A DNA stretch of 64,000 nucleotides from Streptomyces atroolivaceus (GTDB lineage Bacteria; Actinomycetota; Actinomycetes; Streptomycetales; Streptomycetaceae), in assembly GCF_000717025.1 (NCBI RefSeq), contig NZ_JNXG01000017.1:248001-312000 (forward strand), written 5' to 3'. The notes below the pieces were generated by a model that was given only the letters and a program-made list of their open reading frames with translations, searched no databases and was not told the DNA's origin. A program made the position numbers and the translations under genes. Positions 22,753 to 32,109 of the stretch are shown one piece after another (positions within the stretch are counted from its first letter, which is position 1; every line of letters begins with the position of its first letter).

Positions 22753-25581
22753 TCACCCCACGGAGCTGTACGCCACCACACCTCGCAGCACGGCGTCGAC
22801 GGCCTTGTGGGCGTTCTTCGCGACCGAGCTACCGTCCCGGGGCGCGGCGGCCGCGATCTGGCCGAGTACGTCGATGACCTGTTTGCACCACCGCACGAAG
22901 TCACCGGCCGGCATCTCCGCCTCCCGCAGCACCTCGTCCAGCGTCCGCCCCGAGGCCCACATGTAGACCGCCCAGGCGAAGCCGAGATCGGGTTCCCGCT
23001 GGCCGACCCCTTCCGTCTGGCTGATCTTGAAGTCCTCCTCCAGGGCGTCGAGGCGGCCCCAGATGCGGACCATCTCGCCCATCGCCGCCTTCGCCGGTCC
23101 GGAGGGCAGCTTGGGTGCGACCGCGTCGTCCGCCTGGCGCGCCTCGTAGACCAGCGCGGAGACGCACGCGGCCAGCTCGGCGGGGTTGAGGCCTTCCCAG
23201 ACACCGTCCCGCAGGCATTCGCTGGCCAGCAGGTCGAGCTCGCCGTAGAGCCGTGCCAGCCGTCGGCCGTTGTCGGTGACCTCGCTGCCCCGCAGGTAGT
23301 CGAGCTCGGTCAGGAGCGCGACGATGCGGTCGAAGGTCCGGGCGATGGTGTTCGTCCGGCCCTCGATGCGGTGCTCCAGCTGACGCGTGTCGCGCTGCAG
23401 CCGGTGGTACCGCTCGGCCCACCGGGCGTGGTCCTCGCGCTCGTCACACCCGTGGCAGGGGTGGGCGCGCAGTTCCGTGCGCAGCCGGGCGATCTCCCGG
23501 TCGTCGGCGGCGGTGGCCCGCTGCTTGCGGTGCCTTCCCGGGTCGATGTGCCCCGCCTTGCTCCGCAGCGCGGAGGCCAGGTCACGGCGGGACTGCGGTG
23601 AGCGCGGGTTGAAGGACTTGGGCACCCGCATCCGCTCCAGCGCCTCGACCGGTACCGGGAAGTCGATCTGGGCCAGCCGCTTGACCTGCCGCTCGGCGGT
23701 CAGCACCAGGGGGCGCGGCCCGTCGTGGTACTCCAGCCCACGATGGCCGTTGGTCCGTCCGGCGGGCAGCCCTGGGTCGAGGACCAGGGCGAGTCCGGCG
23801 AACTTGCCGGTGGGGACGTGGATGACGTCACCGGGCTTCAGCTTCTCCAGGGACGACGCGGCGGCGACCCGCCGCTGGGCGGCCCCCTGCTTCGCGAGTT
23901 CCGTCTCGCGGTCCTTGAGGTCACGGCGCAGCCGCGCGTACTCCTCGAAGTCCCCGAGGTGGCAGGTCATGCCCTCCTTGTAGCCGGCGAGTCCCTCCTC
24001 GTTGCGCTGGACCTGCCGGGAGATGCCGACGACGGACCGGTCGGCCTGGAACTGCGCGAACGAGGTCTCGAGCAGCTCACGCGAGCGGTGCCGCCCGAAC
24101 TGCTGCACGAGATTGACGGCCATGTTGTACGAGGGCCGGAAGCTTGAGCGCAGCGGATACGTACGGGTGCCGGCGAGCCCGGCGAGCGCCCCGGGGTCCA
24201 TGCCCCGCTGCCAGAGGACGACCGCGTGGCCCTCGACGTCGATACCTCGGCGCCCGGCCCGCCCGGTCAGCTGGGTGTACTCGCCGGGCGTGATGTCGGC
24301 GTGCTGCTCGCCGTTCCACTTGACGAGCTTCTCGAGCACCACGGAACGCGCGGGCATGTTGATGCCGAGCGCCAGCGTCTCGGTCGCGAAGACCGCCTTG
24401 ACCAGGCCGCGGACGAACAACTCCTCCACGACCTCCTTGAAGGTCGGCAGCATTCCGGCGTGGTGCGCGGCGATGCCCCGCTCCAGTCCCTCGAGCCACT
24501 CGTAGTACCCGAGGACGTGGAGGTCCTCGGGCGGGATCGACGCCGTCCGCTCCTCGACGATCTCCCGCACGAGGTGGCGCTTGTCCTCGTCGTTCAGCCG
24601 GAGTCCGGCCTGCAGGCACTGCTGGACGGCCGCCTGACAGCCGGCCCGGCTGAAGATGAAGGTGATGGCGGGCAGGAGGCCCTCGGCGTCGAGCCGGTCG
24701 ATGACCTCGGGCCTGGACGGGGTCCAGATGCGGCTGCGCTGACGGCGCTCGCGCTCCCGGTCCGCCTCGCGCACCATCTTCCCGCGGCGGCGCTCGCGCG
24801 GGTTGTAGCCGCGCTGGTTCTCCATCCGGGCGAGCCGGACGAGGTCCGGGTTGACCTCGCGCCTGCCGGTGCCCCGGCCGCCGTGGTCGGTCTCCTCCTC
24901 GAAGAGGTCGTACATCCGGCGTCCGGCCATGACGTGCTGCCACAGCGGTACGGGCCTGTGCTCCGAGACGATCACCTGCGTGTCGCCGCGGACGGTGTCC
25001 AGCCAGTCGCCGAACTCCTCGGCGTTGGACACGGTCGCCGACAGGGACACCAGGGTCACGGACTCCGGCAGGTGGATGATCACTTCCTCCCACACGGCGC
25101 CCCGGAAGCGGTCGGAGAGGTAGTGCACCTCGTCCATGACCACATAGCCGAGGCCGGTGAGGGCCTGGGAACCCGCGTACAGCATGTTGCGCAGGACCTC
25201 GGTCGTCATGACGACCACGGGTGCGTCCGCGTTGACGCTGTTGTCACCGGTCAGCAGGCCGACCTTGTCCGCGCCGTAGCGCCGGACGAGATCGGTGAAC
25301 TTCTGGTTGGACAGGGCCTTGATGGGCGTGGTGTAGAAGCACTTGCGGCCCTGCAGCAGGGCCAGGTGGACGGCGAATTCACCGACGATCGTCTTGCCCG
25401 ACCCGGTGGGGGCCGCGACCAGCACCCCCTTGCCGGCCTCCAGGGCCTGACAGGCCTCGATCTGGAACGGGTCCAGCCCGAATTCGTACATCTCGCGGAA
25501 GGGCCCGAGGGCGGTGGCCTGCTCGGCCGCACGGACCCGGGACGCCTGGTATCGCTCAGCTGGTGAGAGGTCCTCTGTCAT
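22753..25581 (-). CDS. SKI2/HelY-like DEVH-box RNA helicase
   Basis: A 942-residue ATP-dependent helicase, probably acting in RNA turnover or repair. Walker A is APTGSGKT at 57-64, the DEVH box at 150-153, SLSATVSN is motif III, and motif VI is QLTGRAGRRGID. A C-terminal DSHCT domain follows (about 760-935, ELDYLRGSEVTDNGRRLARLYG start), after a CxxC-type CHGCDER insert. This layout matches actinobacterial HelY and eukaryotic Ski2/Mtr4. ATG 25581 is at the start of the conserved sequence. The lipid kinase gene upstream is co-directional with a 49-base gap. Confidence 0.9.
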   Translation of the reverse strand: MTEDLSPAERYQASRVRAAEQATALGPFREMYEFGLDPFQIEACQALEAGKGVLVAAPTGSGKTIVGEFAVHLALLQGRKCFYTTPIKALSNQKFTDLVRRYGADKVGLLTGDNSVNADAPVVVMTTEVLRNMLYAGSQALTGLGYVVMDEVHYLSDRFRGAVWEEVIIHLPESVTLVSLSATVSNAEEFGDWLDTVRGDTQVIVSEHRPVPLWQHVMAGRRMYDLFEEETDHGGRGTGRREVNPDLVRLARMENQRGYNPRERRRGKMVREADRERERRQRSRIWTPSRPEVIDRLDAEGLLPAITFIFSRAGCQAAVQQCLQAGLRLNDEDKRHLVREIVEERTASIPPEDLHVLGYYEWLEGLERGIAAHHAGMLPTFKEVVEELFVRGLVKAVFATETLALGINMPARSVVLEKLVKWNGEQHADITPGEYTQLTGRAGRRGIDVEGHAVVLWQRGMDPGALAGLAGTRTYPLRSSFRPSYNMAVNLVQQFGRHRSRELLETSFAQFQADRSVVGISRQVQRNEEGLAGYKEGMTCHLGDFEEYARLRRDLKDRETELAKQGAAQRRVAAASSLEKLKPGDVIHVPTGKFAGLALVLDPGLPAGRTNGHRGLEYHDGPRPLVLTAERQVKRLAQIDFPVPVEALERMRVPKSFNPRSPQSRRDLASALRSKAGHIDPGRHRKQRATAADDREIARLRTELRAHPCHGCDEREDHARWAERYHRLQRDTRQLEHRIEGRTNTIARTFDRIVALLTELDYLRGSEVTDNGRRLARLYGELDLLASECLRDGVWEGLNPAELAACVSALVYEARQADDAVAPKLPSGPAKAAMGEMVRIWGRLDALEEDFKISQTEGVGQREPDLGFAWAVYMWASGRTLDEVLREAEMPAGDFVRWCKQVIDVLGQIAAAAPRDGSSVAKNAHKAVDAVLRGVVAYSSVG

Positions 25582-25630
25582 CTTGATACGAGCCTACCCG
25601 CCCCGTATGACAGTCAGCCCGATCTTTATT

Positions 25631-26521
25631 TCACGCTGCAAGGACCCGGACGGCGCCGGGTACGCAGGTGGCCGTGAGCGGCAGCGCGCCCAGCGGCTCA
25701 CCGTCCGCGTACGCCGTGACACCGGCCGCGGCCAGCTCTATGGAGGAGACCCGGTGGACGGTGACCGCCGGGTGACCGAGGTGCCTCCCCTTGTACACCT
25801 TCGGGAAGACCTTGAGCAGAGTGGTCCGGCTGCAGTCGCCGACCACCGTCACGTCGAAGAGCCCGTCGTCCATGACCGCGTCGGCGCAGATCCGCATGCC
25901 ACCGCCGTACGTGCTCCCGTTGCCCACCGCGATCAGCGTCGCCTCGATCTCGGTGACCGGGCCACCGTCCAGCCTGATGCGGTACGGGATCGGCCGGAAG
26001 GCGGCGAGCTCGGCGAGGATCGCCAGGTCGTACTTGAAGCGCCCGCCGACCCAGCGCATCCGGTTGCCCCGGTCGTTGACCCGCGAGTCGAAGCCCGAGG
26101 CCAGCACCGAGCCGAACCACCGCTCCCCGACCCGGCCGAGGTCGACGGCGCGCAGCTTCCCGCCCTTCAGCGCCTCCGCGGCCAGCCGTCCGGCGGCGGC
26201 CGGATCGCGGACCGGCAGCCCGAGGGCGCGGGCGAAGTCGTTCCCGGTGCCCACGGCGACGGCGCCGAGCGGTGTCGGGGTACCGGCGACTGCCTGCAGG
26301 GCGAGGGACATCATGCCGTCCCCGCCCACGGCTATCAGCGCTCCGGTCCCGCCGGCCACCGCCTCGCGGGCCCGCCGCAGCGCGTCGTCGGCGTCCTCAC
26401 CGAGCACCGTCCGTACGGAGAAGCCGGCCTCGCGAAGCGCGGAAGCGGCCGGCTGCGCGGCACGCGCGCCCCGGCCGCTTCCCGCGGTGGGATTGACGAA
26501 GAGGGTGATCTCGCTGGTCAC
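25631..26521 (-). CDS. Diacylglycerol/sphingosine kinase-family lipid kinase (DagK/YegS-like)
   Basis: ATP-dependent phosphorylation of diacylglycerol or a related lipid at the inner membrane face. The 296-residue protein has the N-terminal NPTAGSGRGA nucleotide-binding loop, catalytic-domain signature AVGGDGMMSLALQ and VGTGNDFARALG, and a beta-rich C-terminal domain with IAVGNGSTYGGGMRICADA. GTG 26521 starts the conserved region. It lies 18 bases downstream of tatC in a co-directional run, so it may be expressed with the Tat genes. Exact lipid substrate unknown. Confidence 0.88.
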   Translation of the reverse strand: MTSEITLFVNPTAGSGRGARAAQPAASALREAGFSVRTVLGEDADDALRRAREAVAGGTGALIAVGGDGMMSLALQAVAGTPTPLGAVAVGTGNDFARALGLPVRDPAAAGRLAAEALKGGKLRAVDLGRVGERWFGSVLASGFDSRVNDRGNRMRWVGGRFKYDLAILAELAAFRPIPYRIRLDGGPVTEIEATLIAVGNGSTYGGGMRICADAVMDDGLFDVTVVGDCSRTTLLKVFPKVYKGRHLGHPAVTVHRVSSIELAAAGVTAYADGEPLGALPLTATCVPGAVRVLAA

Positions 26522-26539
26522 CCGCGGGACCTTACAAGG

Positions 26540-27502
26540 TCAGGTGATGTCGTCGTAACCGTTGAGCCGGTGCGACCGGCCCCCGTCCGCCGCACCGCCG
26601 GCCTGCTCGGGCAGAGCCGGCCGGGAGGACACCGGCTCGATCGCGCCGACGGCCTCGGGCGTGAGGTCCAGCTTCGACGCCTCGTCGTCGTCGAGCTCGG
26701 CGTCGGGGTTGCGCCGCCGCCTGCGCTTGTCGTTGAGCAGCGAGAACCCGACGGCGATGAAGTAGAGCACCGCGAGCGGGCCCGCGAGCAGCAGCATCGA
26801 GATGGGCTCGCCACCCGGCGTGGCGATGGCCGCGAATCCGGTCAGTCCCACGAGCATCCCGCGCCACCAGCGCAGCATGCGGGCACCGGACAGGACACCG
26901 GTCAGGTTGAGCAGGATGAGCAGCAGCGGCAGCTCGAAGGCGAGCCCGAAGACGATCACCATGCGGGTGATCAGGTCCAGGAAGTCGTCCAGCGGCAGCA
27001 GGTTCTTCACGTTGTCCGGCGTGAAGCCGAGCATGATCTCGGCGGTCTGCGGCAGGATCGCGTACGCCAGGTAGGCGCCGGCGGCGAAGAGCGGGACCCC
27101 GGCCGCGGCGAAGGCGAACGAGTAGCGCTTCTCCTGCTTGTGCAGGCCGGGGGCGACGAACGCCCACAGCTGGTAGAGCCACACGGGCGTGGCCACCAGG
27201 ACGCCCGCCATCAGGGACACCTTCAGCGCGATGGTGAAGGGTGACAGCAGACCGTTGGTGGTCATCTCCGCGCAGGGGCGGCCGTTGACCATGGTCACGG
27301 CGCCGTTCTTGCAGCCGACCGAGTCCAGGATCGGCTTCATCAGGAACTCGAAGATTTCCTTCTGGAAGAACGCCGCCACGATCACGGCGATGACGATCGC
27401 CAGGACCGACTTCAGCAGCCGGTTGCGCAGCTCACGCAGGTGATCGAGGAGGGGCATCCGCCCCTCGTCGTCCTTCTCCTGCTTGCGGGCAGACTTGAGC
27501 AA
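26540..27502 (-). CDS. tatC: Twin-arginine translocase subunit TatC
   Basis: Signal-peptide-binding core of the Tat export system. The 320-residue polytopic protein has six helices, an N-terminal cytoplasmic MPLLDHLRELRNRLLKS that binds twin-arginine signals, and FELPLLLILLN with the conserved Glu. The C-terminal tail (about 250-320) is long, Arg/Asp-rich and hydrophilic, as in other Streptomyces. The start is TTG 27502 with AGGGAAG upstream. tatA lies 49 bases upstream on the same strand; no tatB is next to them. Confidence 0.92.
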   Translation of the reverse strand: MLKSARKQEKDDEGRMPLLDHLRELRNRLLKSVLAIVIAVIVAAFFQKEIFEFLMKPILDSVGCKNGAVTMVNGRPCAEMTTNGLLSPFTIALKVSLMAGVLVATPVWLYQLWAFVAPGLHKQEKRYSFAFAAAGVPLFAAGAYLAYAILPQTAEIMLGFTPDNVKNLLPLDDFLDLITRMVIVFGLAFELPLLLILLNLTGVLSGARMLRWWRGMLVGLTGFAAIATPGGEPISMLLLAGPLAVLYFIAVGFSLLNDKRRRRRNPDAELDDDEASKLDLTPEAVGAIEPVSSRPALPEQAGGAADGGRSHRLNGYDDIT

Positions 27503-27551
27503 CCCACTTCCCTCGTCTCGTGCGGCAGCTTCCGGTGGTACGGATCAGCTG

Positions 27552-27845
27552 TCAGCTCTGGGTGGTGGGCTTGGCCTCGCTGACCGGACGGGAGCTGGTG
27601 ACGTCTCCCGGAGCGGCCTGGATCGTGCGCGCGGTGGCCGCGGGCGGGGTGGTGTCCGCGACGTTCTCGGTGGTGGGCGCCGCGGGTTCCGCGTCGTCCT
27701 TCTTCATGGCCTTGGCCTCGCTCTTGAGGATGCGGGCCGACTTGCCGAGCGAACGCGCCATGTCGGGAAGCTTCTTGGCACCGAAGAGCAGCAGGATGAC
27801 AGCGATGATCAGAACGATCTCGAGGGGCTTCAGATTGCCGATCAT
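27552..27845 (-). CDS. tatA: Twin-arginine translocase subunit TatA
   Basis: Forms the Tat translocation pore. The 97-residue protein has a membrane helix at about 8-23 ([21 protein letters not shown]) with the family FGAKKLP hinge, an amphipathic helix [20 protein letters not shown], then a disordered Pro/Thr-rich tail. I chose ATG 27845 with AGAAGGAAG 7 bases upstream; a GTG at 27863 would swallow that site. Cotranscribed with tatC. Confidence 0.92.
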   Translation of the reverse strand: MIGNLKPLEIVLIIAVILLLFGAKKLPDMARSLGKSARILKSEAKAMKKDDAEPAAPTTENVADTTPPAATARTIQAAPGDVTSSRPVSEAKPTTQS

Positions 27846-28059
27846 GTGCGACTTCCTTCTCACTGAGGCGTCTGGAGGGTGGGCTCGCTACCCGTTCGAC
27901 CGGACAGATGTCCGACCTTCGCGCTGGCAGCGATCGTAACCCGCAGGGGTAAACGTGAGGCAATGCCCGCGCGTACTCCCGCTTGCGGCCCACACCTCCC
28001 TGCCTGGGCCGCTCCAGCAGCGTACCCCCCGAACCGGTGAATCTGGAGGCCGCGCCCTG

Positions 28060-28257
28060 CTATCGCAGGGCTTCTCCGGTGTCGGCGAGGGTGGTGGCCG
28101 CTCGTTCGAGATCCGCCGCCGCTCGGTTGATCCGCTCCGTGGTCGCGGCGACCTGCCCGGCGAGCCGCCGGGCCTCGACGAAGACCTTGACGGCCAGCAC
28201 GCCGAGCACGGCGAGGCCGGCGAATCCCAGAGCGATGGCGAGCATGGGCCAGAACAT
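28060..28257 (-). CDS. Small membrane protein with coiled-coil tail
   Basis: A 65-residue protein with one N-terminal helix (WPMLAIALGFAGLAVLGVLAVK) and a helical, Glu/Arg-rich tail (VEARRLAGQVAATTERINRA). ATG 28257 has GAGG 8 bases upstream. An alternative GTG at 28284 overlaps the upstream gene's stop (GTGA) and would give 74 residues. It belongs to the paf-tat gene run; function not recognised. Confidence 0.65.
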   Translation of the reverse strand: MFWPMLAIALGFAGLAVLGVLAVKVFVEARRLAGQVAATTERINRAAADLERAATTLADTGEALR

Positions 28258-28280
28258 GGACGGATCCTCGATGTCTCTCG

Positions 28281-28556
28281 TCACCGCAGGGCGGTGTGCA
28301 GGCGCAGCGTCCGCACCCCACCGCCGCTGAGGAGCTCGATGATGCGCTCCCCGGCCGGCTTGCGGACCGCCGAACCGCACGCGGGGCAGGTGAAGGAGTA
28401 GAAGGTCGTACGGCGGCTGGCGCCTATGGCCAGCCGCAGCGCTCCTGCCGCGAGCTCGAACCGCTCCCGGCAGTCCGGGCAGGCGGCCCGGAAACGTACG
28501 GTGTCGGGCACCGGAACCGGGACCGGCCCGGCCTGCGCGCTCGATATCGCGGTCAT
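28281..28556 (-). CDS. Small zinc-ribbon-like protein
   Basis: A 91-residue protein with two CxxC knuckles (C26-PD-C29 and C57-PA-C60) spaced 27 residues apart, suggesting one structural zinc. The linker is rich in Ala, Arg and Leu, and the tail has RIIELLSGGGVRTLRL. ATG 28556 is preceded by GAGGCC. Located between pafC and the small membrane protein gene; their close spacing suggests one transcript. The molecular role is unknown. Confidence 0.68.
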   Translation of the reverse strand: MTAISSAQAGPVPVPVPDTVRFRAACPDCRERFELAAGALRLAIGASRRTTFYSFTCPACGSAVRKPAGERIIELLSGGGVRTLRLHTALR

Positions 28557-28593
28557 GTGGCCTCTGTCTCCTCGGTGCACCGGGGGCCGCCGC

Positions 28594-29550
28594 TCAGAGC
28601 GCGCCGTCGTAGGCGGCGAGTGCCTCACGCGCCGCCAGCCGGGCGCTCTCGGCCAGGTCCGGGGGCGATGTGATGCGTCCCTCGCCGCCCAGCCGCAGGG
28701 CGAGCCTGCGCAGGGAGGCAGGGTCGGGGGTGCGGAGCGTGATCCGCAGACCGCCGTCGGGCAGCTCCTCCGCGCTGTCGTGCGGGTAGTACTCGGCGAC
28801 CCACCGGCCGCCGGGGCCGACCTCGATGACGACCTCCGGATCCTCGGCGGCGGGCTGCACCAGCCCTTCGCTGAGGTCGCGCAGCTCCAGCTCCGGCGGG
28901 GCGGACGGGGCGTCGAGGAGCCTGATCTCGGCGACCCGGTCGAGGCGGAACGTGCGCCGCGCCTCGGTGAGCCGGCACCAGCCCTCCATATAGGTGTGGC
29001 CGACGGCGAACAGCCGGATCGGGTCCACCTCGCGCTCGGTCAGCTCGTCACGGGCGGGAGAGTAGTAGCGCAGCCAGAGCCGTCTCCGCTCGGAGATCGC
29101 CCGGTCCACGTCGGCGAAGACACCGCCCTCGGACTCGAAGGTGACCGAGAGCCGAGAACTGGCGGCCCCCACCTCACCGGCCGCCGTCTCCAGCTTGGCG
29201 GTAGCGCGCACCAGGGCCTGCCGGTCGCTCTCCCGCAGACCGGGGAGCGTGGCGACGGCACGGGCAGCGACGAGCAGCGCGGTCGCCTCGTCGGCGGCGA
29301 GCCGCAGCGGCTCGGCGACGTCGTCCGGGTTGTGCCACCAGATCCGGTCGCCGTCGGTGTCGATGTCCAGCAGGTCCCCGCCGCGGAAGCTGGTCCCGCA
29401 CATGGGGAGGACGTCGAGGTCCGAGATCAGCTCGTCCTCGGTGATCCCGAAGGCCCTGGCCACGTCCTGCACGTGCGCGCCGGGGCGCTCGCGGAGGTAG
29501 GTGACGAGGGAGAGCATGCGGCGGGTCTGGTCGATCGCGTTCGTGGCCAC
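28594..29550 (-). CDS. pafC: WYL-domain transcriptional regulator PafC
   Basis: Partner of PafB in a heterodimeric activator of the LexA/RecA-independent DNA damage response in actinobacteria (family knowledge). The 318-residue protein has an N-terminal winged HTH (RRMLSLVTYLRERPGAHVQD, about 10-65), a WYL domain (RRRLWLRYYSPARDE and PIRLFAVGHTYMEGWC) and a C-terminal WCX domain. GTG 29550 follows GAGGGGA, and the gene starts 15 bases after the pafB stop. Cotranscription with pafB is likely. Confidence 0.88.
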   Translation of the reverse strand: MATNAIDQTRRMLSLVTYLRERPGAHVQDVARAFGITEDELISDLDVLPMCGTSFRGGDLLDIDTDGDRIWWHNPDDVAEPLRLAADEATALLVAARAVATLPGLRESDRQALVRATAKLETAAGEVGAASSRLSVTFESEGGVFADVDRAISERRRLWLRYYSPARDELTEREVDPIRLFAVGHTYMEGWCRLTEARRTFRLDRVAEIRLLDAPSAPPELELRDLSEGLVQPAAEDPEVVIEVGPGGRWVAEYYPHDSAEELPDGGLRITLRTPDPASLRRLALRLGGEGRITSPPDLAESARLAAREALAAYDGAL

Positions 29551-29564
29551 GAGTACGGGTCCCC

Positions 29565-30518
29565 TCAGTCCTTGGCCACGGCGCGCAGCCGGTCCATCAC
29601 ATCGGCCCGCAGATCGGCGGGCTCGCTCACGATGACGTCGGGCCCGAACTCCACGAGCCAGGCGTCCAGCCCGTGACCGTACGGGATCTCCAACTCGTCC
29701 CAGCCGTCACCGAGTTCCCGTACGGATATCGCGCGGGAGCGCAGTGGGTAGCCGGAGCCGGTACGCAGCCTGATGCGAGCGGTCCTGGTGGCGGTCTCCC
29801 CCGCCCAGCTCTCCACCGTCTCGCGGACGGTGACGGCGTCGGGAACCCTGGCGGTGAACGCCCCGGCGCGGGAGCGGACCCGGCCCGAGATCCGGGACAG
29901 CCGGAACACCCGCTCCGCTCCCCGGTCGCGGTCCCAGCCCGCCAGATACCAGTGGCCGCGCCAGCACTCGAGTGTCCAGGGCTCGACCTGGCGCTGCTCG
30001 GGGCGGGCGGCGTTGCCCTTGCGGTAGTCGAAGGTGACCGGGCGGCGGTCCCGGCAGGCGAGCATCAGCGGTTCGAAGGCCGCTTCGTGGACCGGGATAC
30101 GGGGCTCGAGGGCGCTGTGCACCTCGTAGTCGTCCTCGGCCTCGGGCATGCCCGCGGCCCGCAGCTTCTGCAGGGCGCCGCTGGCGGCGCCGGCGAGCCG
30201 GGCCTGCTGCCAGACCTTGGCTGCGAGCCCGAGGGCCGCGGCCTCCTCGGCGTCGAGCGTGATGGGGGGCAGGCGGTTGCTGTCACGGCGCGCGAGGTAA
30301 CCGGTGTCGCCGTCCAGGTTCTCCACGGTCTCGATGATCAGACCGAGTTCACGCAGATCGTCCTTGTCGCGCTCGAACATCCGGTTGAAGGATTCGTCGG
30401 AGCCCGCCTCCAGGTAGGCCTCGATGGACCCGCGGAGCTCACGCTTGCTGAGCGGGCGCCGGGTACCCAGCAGACACAGTGCCAGGTTCATCAGCCGTTC
30501 GGCCTTGGCAATCGCCAT
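29565..30518 (-). CDS. pafB: WYL-domain transcriptional regulator PafB
   Basis: DNA-binding partner of PafC. The 317-residue protein starts MAIAKAERLMNLALCLLG, with the HTH RRPLSKRELRGSIEAYLEA, then a WYL domain with RRPVTFDYRKGNA and WTLECWRGHWYLAGWDRDR, and a C-terminal WCX region. ATG 30518 has AAAGGG about 7 bases upstream; the longer open frame above it includes a terminator hairpin and is not coding. It lies between the FKBP and pafC genes; pafA is further along at 32110-33471. Confidence 0.88.
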   Translation of the reverse strand: MAIAKAERLMNLALCLLGTRRPLSKRELRGSIEAYLEAGSDESFNRMFERDKDDLRELGLIIETVENLDGDTGYLARRDSNRLPPITLDAEEAAALGLAAKVWQQARLAGAASGALQKLRAAGMPEAEDDYEVHSALEPRIPVHEAAFEPLMLACRDRRPVTFDYRKGNAARPEQRQVEPWTLECWRGHWYLAGWDRDRGAERVFRLSRISGRVRSRAGAFTARVPDAVTVRETVESWAGETATRTARIRLRTGSGYPLRSRAISVRELGDGWDELEIPYGHGLDAWLVEFGPDVIVSEPADLRADVMDRLRAVAKD

Positions 30519-30586
30519 CGACGCCCTTTCTCGACGTGCTCTCCGACCGTCGACCGTACCGCCCCGGGGTGTCCGGACCAAAGCGA

Positions 30587-30612
30587 GGGCCCGTGCCTTG
30601 CGGCACGGGCCC
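30587..30612. terminator. Terminator hairpin after the small FKBP gene
   Basis: 11-base perfect arms GGGCCCGTGCC / GGCACGGGCCC around TTGC, 22 bases past the FKBP stop on the minus strand and upstream of pafB. Confidence 0.78.
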
Positions 30613-30633
30613 CGACTGCTGTAGACGGACGGA

Positions 30634-31008
30634 TCAGACGCCCACGAGGTCACAGACGAAGATCAGCGTCTCGCCCGGGGCGATCGCGCCGCCGCCCGCG
30701 CCACGGTCGCCGTAGGCGAGGTGCGCGGGAATGGTCAGCTGGCGACGGCCGCCGACCTTCATGCCCTGTACGCCCTGGTCCCAGCCGGCGATGACCTGAC
30801 CGCCACCGAGCTGGAACTGCAGCGGGGTGCCGCGGTTCCACGAGGCGTCGAACTCCTCGCCGGTGGAGAAGGCCACACCGACGTAGTGCACGGAGACGGT
30901 CTGACCCGCCTGGGCCACCGGTCCGTCGCCCTCCCAGATGTCCTTGATCTCCAGGTCGGCCGGCGGCTCGCCACCCGGGAAGTCGATCTCGGGCTTCTCG
31001 ATGCTCAC
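30634..31008 (-). CDS. FKBP-type peptidyl-prolyl isomerase, cytoplasmic
   Basis: Catalyses cis-trans isomerisation of X-Pro bonds in folding proteins. The 124-residue single-domain FKBP has VHYVGVAFSTGEEFDASWNR, QVIAGWDQGVQGMKVGGRR and IPAHLAYGDRG, covering the usual aromatic substrate pocket. GTG 31008 has AGGAG 8 bases upstream. The larger FKBP lipoprotein gene lies just upstream (43 bases), so the two may be cotranscribed; a terminator follows. Confidence 0.92.
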   Translation of the reverse strand: MSIEKPEIDFPGGEPPADLEIKDIWEGDGPVAQAGQTVSVHYVGVAFSTGEEFDASWNRGTPLQFQLGGGQVIAGWDQGVQGMKVGGRRQLTIPAHLAYGDRGAGGGAIAPGETLIFVCDLVGV

Positions 31009-31051
31009 TGAACTGCTCCTCTTACTGATGAACTGGGCAACCGGGACAGTC

Positions 31052-31987
31052 TTACATCTTCGTCAGGATGTCCACGGACCACACGAGCGTCGAGTTGGCG
31101 GGGATGGTCTGCTGCGCCTGGTCACCGAAACCCTGGTCCGGCGGGATGACGAGCAGGACGCGGCTGCCCACCTTCTTGCCGACCAGACCGGCCTTGAGCC
31201 CCTTGACGGTGATCTGGGTCAGCGGGAAGCTCGCGACCTTGCCCGTCTCATAGGTGCTGTCGAACTTCTTCGCGCCCTTCCACAGGTAGGCCTCGTAGTT
31301 CACGACGACGGTGTCGCTGTCCTTCACGGCCTCCCCGTCGGACTCGATGATGTAATTGGAGACCAGCTTCTTGGGCGGGTCGCTCTTGGGGATCGTGACC
31401 TTCGGTGCCTTGCCGTCGGTCTCGGCGCCGACCTTCGGCAGGTCGATGTTGTCCTGGGCGACGGCACTGCCCTTCGGGGACTTCGGGACCGACTCCCCGC
31501 TCACCACGTCCACGACGAAGACGAGGGTGGCGTTGGGCTTGATGTCCTGCCCCTGGCCCTGCTCGCCGTAGGCGAGATCCGGCGGGATGACCAACTGCAC
31601 ACGGCTGCCGACCTTCTGGCCGACGAGCCCCTGCTCCCAGCCCGGAATGACCATGCCGGCTCCGAGAACGAGACCGAACGGCTGCTTGCGGTCGAAACTG
31701 TTGTCGAACGGCTTGGTGGAGTCCCACGCCTGCCCGAGGTAGTTCACCTCGGCGGCGTCGCCGTTCTTCAGCTTCGCGCCGTCCCCCTCACTGATGACTT
31801 CGGTCTTCAGCTTCTTGGGTGGATCCCCCTCACCCTTCGCCAGAGTGGGCTTCTCACCGAACTTCGCTCCCGCGGTGATCGCGGGAAACCCGTTCTTGGA
31901 GGCGGAGTCGGAGGCCTTGTCGTCGCCGCATGCCGCCGTGGACAGCAGCAGAAGGGGGACGACGAGAAGGCCGGCAAGTCGGCGCAC
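31052..31987 (-). CDS. FKBP-type peptidyl-prolyl isomerase lipoprotein with two FKBP domains
   Basis: Extracytoplasmic folding helper. The 311-residue lipoprotein has an N-terminal signal with lipobox LSTAAC (Cys about 20), a first FKBP domain (about 60-165) with PGWEQGLVGQKVGSRVQLVIPP and LAYGEQG, and a second, more divergent domain (about 205-310) with KGLKAGLVGKKVGSRVLLVIPP but shortened substrate loops. GTG 31987 has TGAGGAA upstream. The second domain may have a chaperone role rather than high isomerase activity; that is inference. Confidence 0.88.
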   Translation of the reverse strand: MRRLAGLLVVPLLLLSTAACGDDKASDSASKNGFPAITAGAKFGEKPTLAKGEGDPPKKLKTEVISEGDGAKLKNGDAAEVNYLGQAWDSTKPFDNSFDRKQPFGLVLGAGMVIPGWEQGLVGQKVGSRVQLVIPPDLAYGEQGQGQDIKPNATLVFVVDVVSGESVPKSPKGSAVAQDNIDLPKVGAETDGKAPKVTIPKSDPPKKLVSNYIIESDGEAVKDSDTVVVNYEAYLWKGAKKFDSTYETGKVASFPLTQITVKGLKAGLVGKKVGSRVLLVIPPDQGFGDQAQQTIPANSTLVWSVDILTKM

Positions 31988-32046
31988 TGGTTCCTCAGAT
32001 CTCAGACGGCACGTGAATGGTCCCCCGACACTCTAGGCGGATGGAA

Positions 32047-32075
32047 GGGCCCCGTACGAGGAACGTACGGGGCCC
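32047..32075. terminator. Terminator hairpin after pafA
   Basis: 12-base perfect arms GGGCCCCGTACG / CGTACGGGGCCC with a 5-base loop, 35 bases past the pafA stop on the minus strand. Confidence 0.82.
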
Positions 32076-32109
32076 GGTCACATACGGGGCGGGACGTTCC
32101 TGTCCCGGG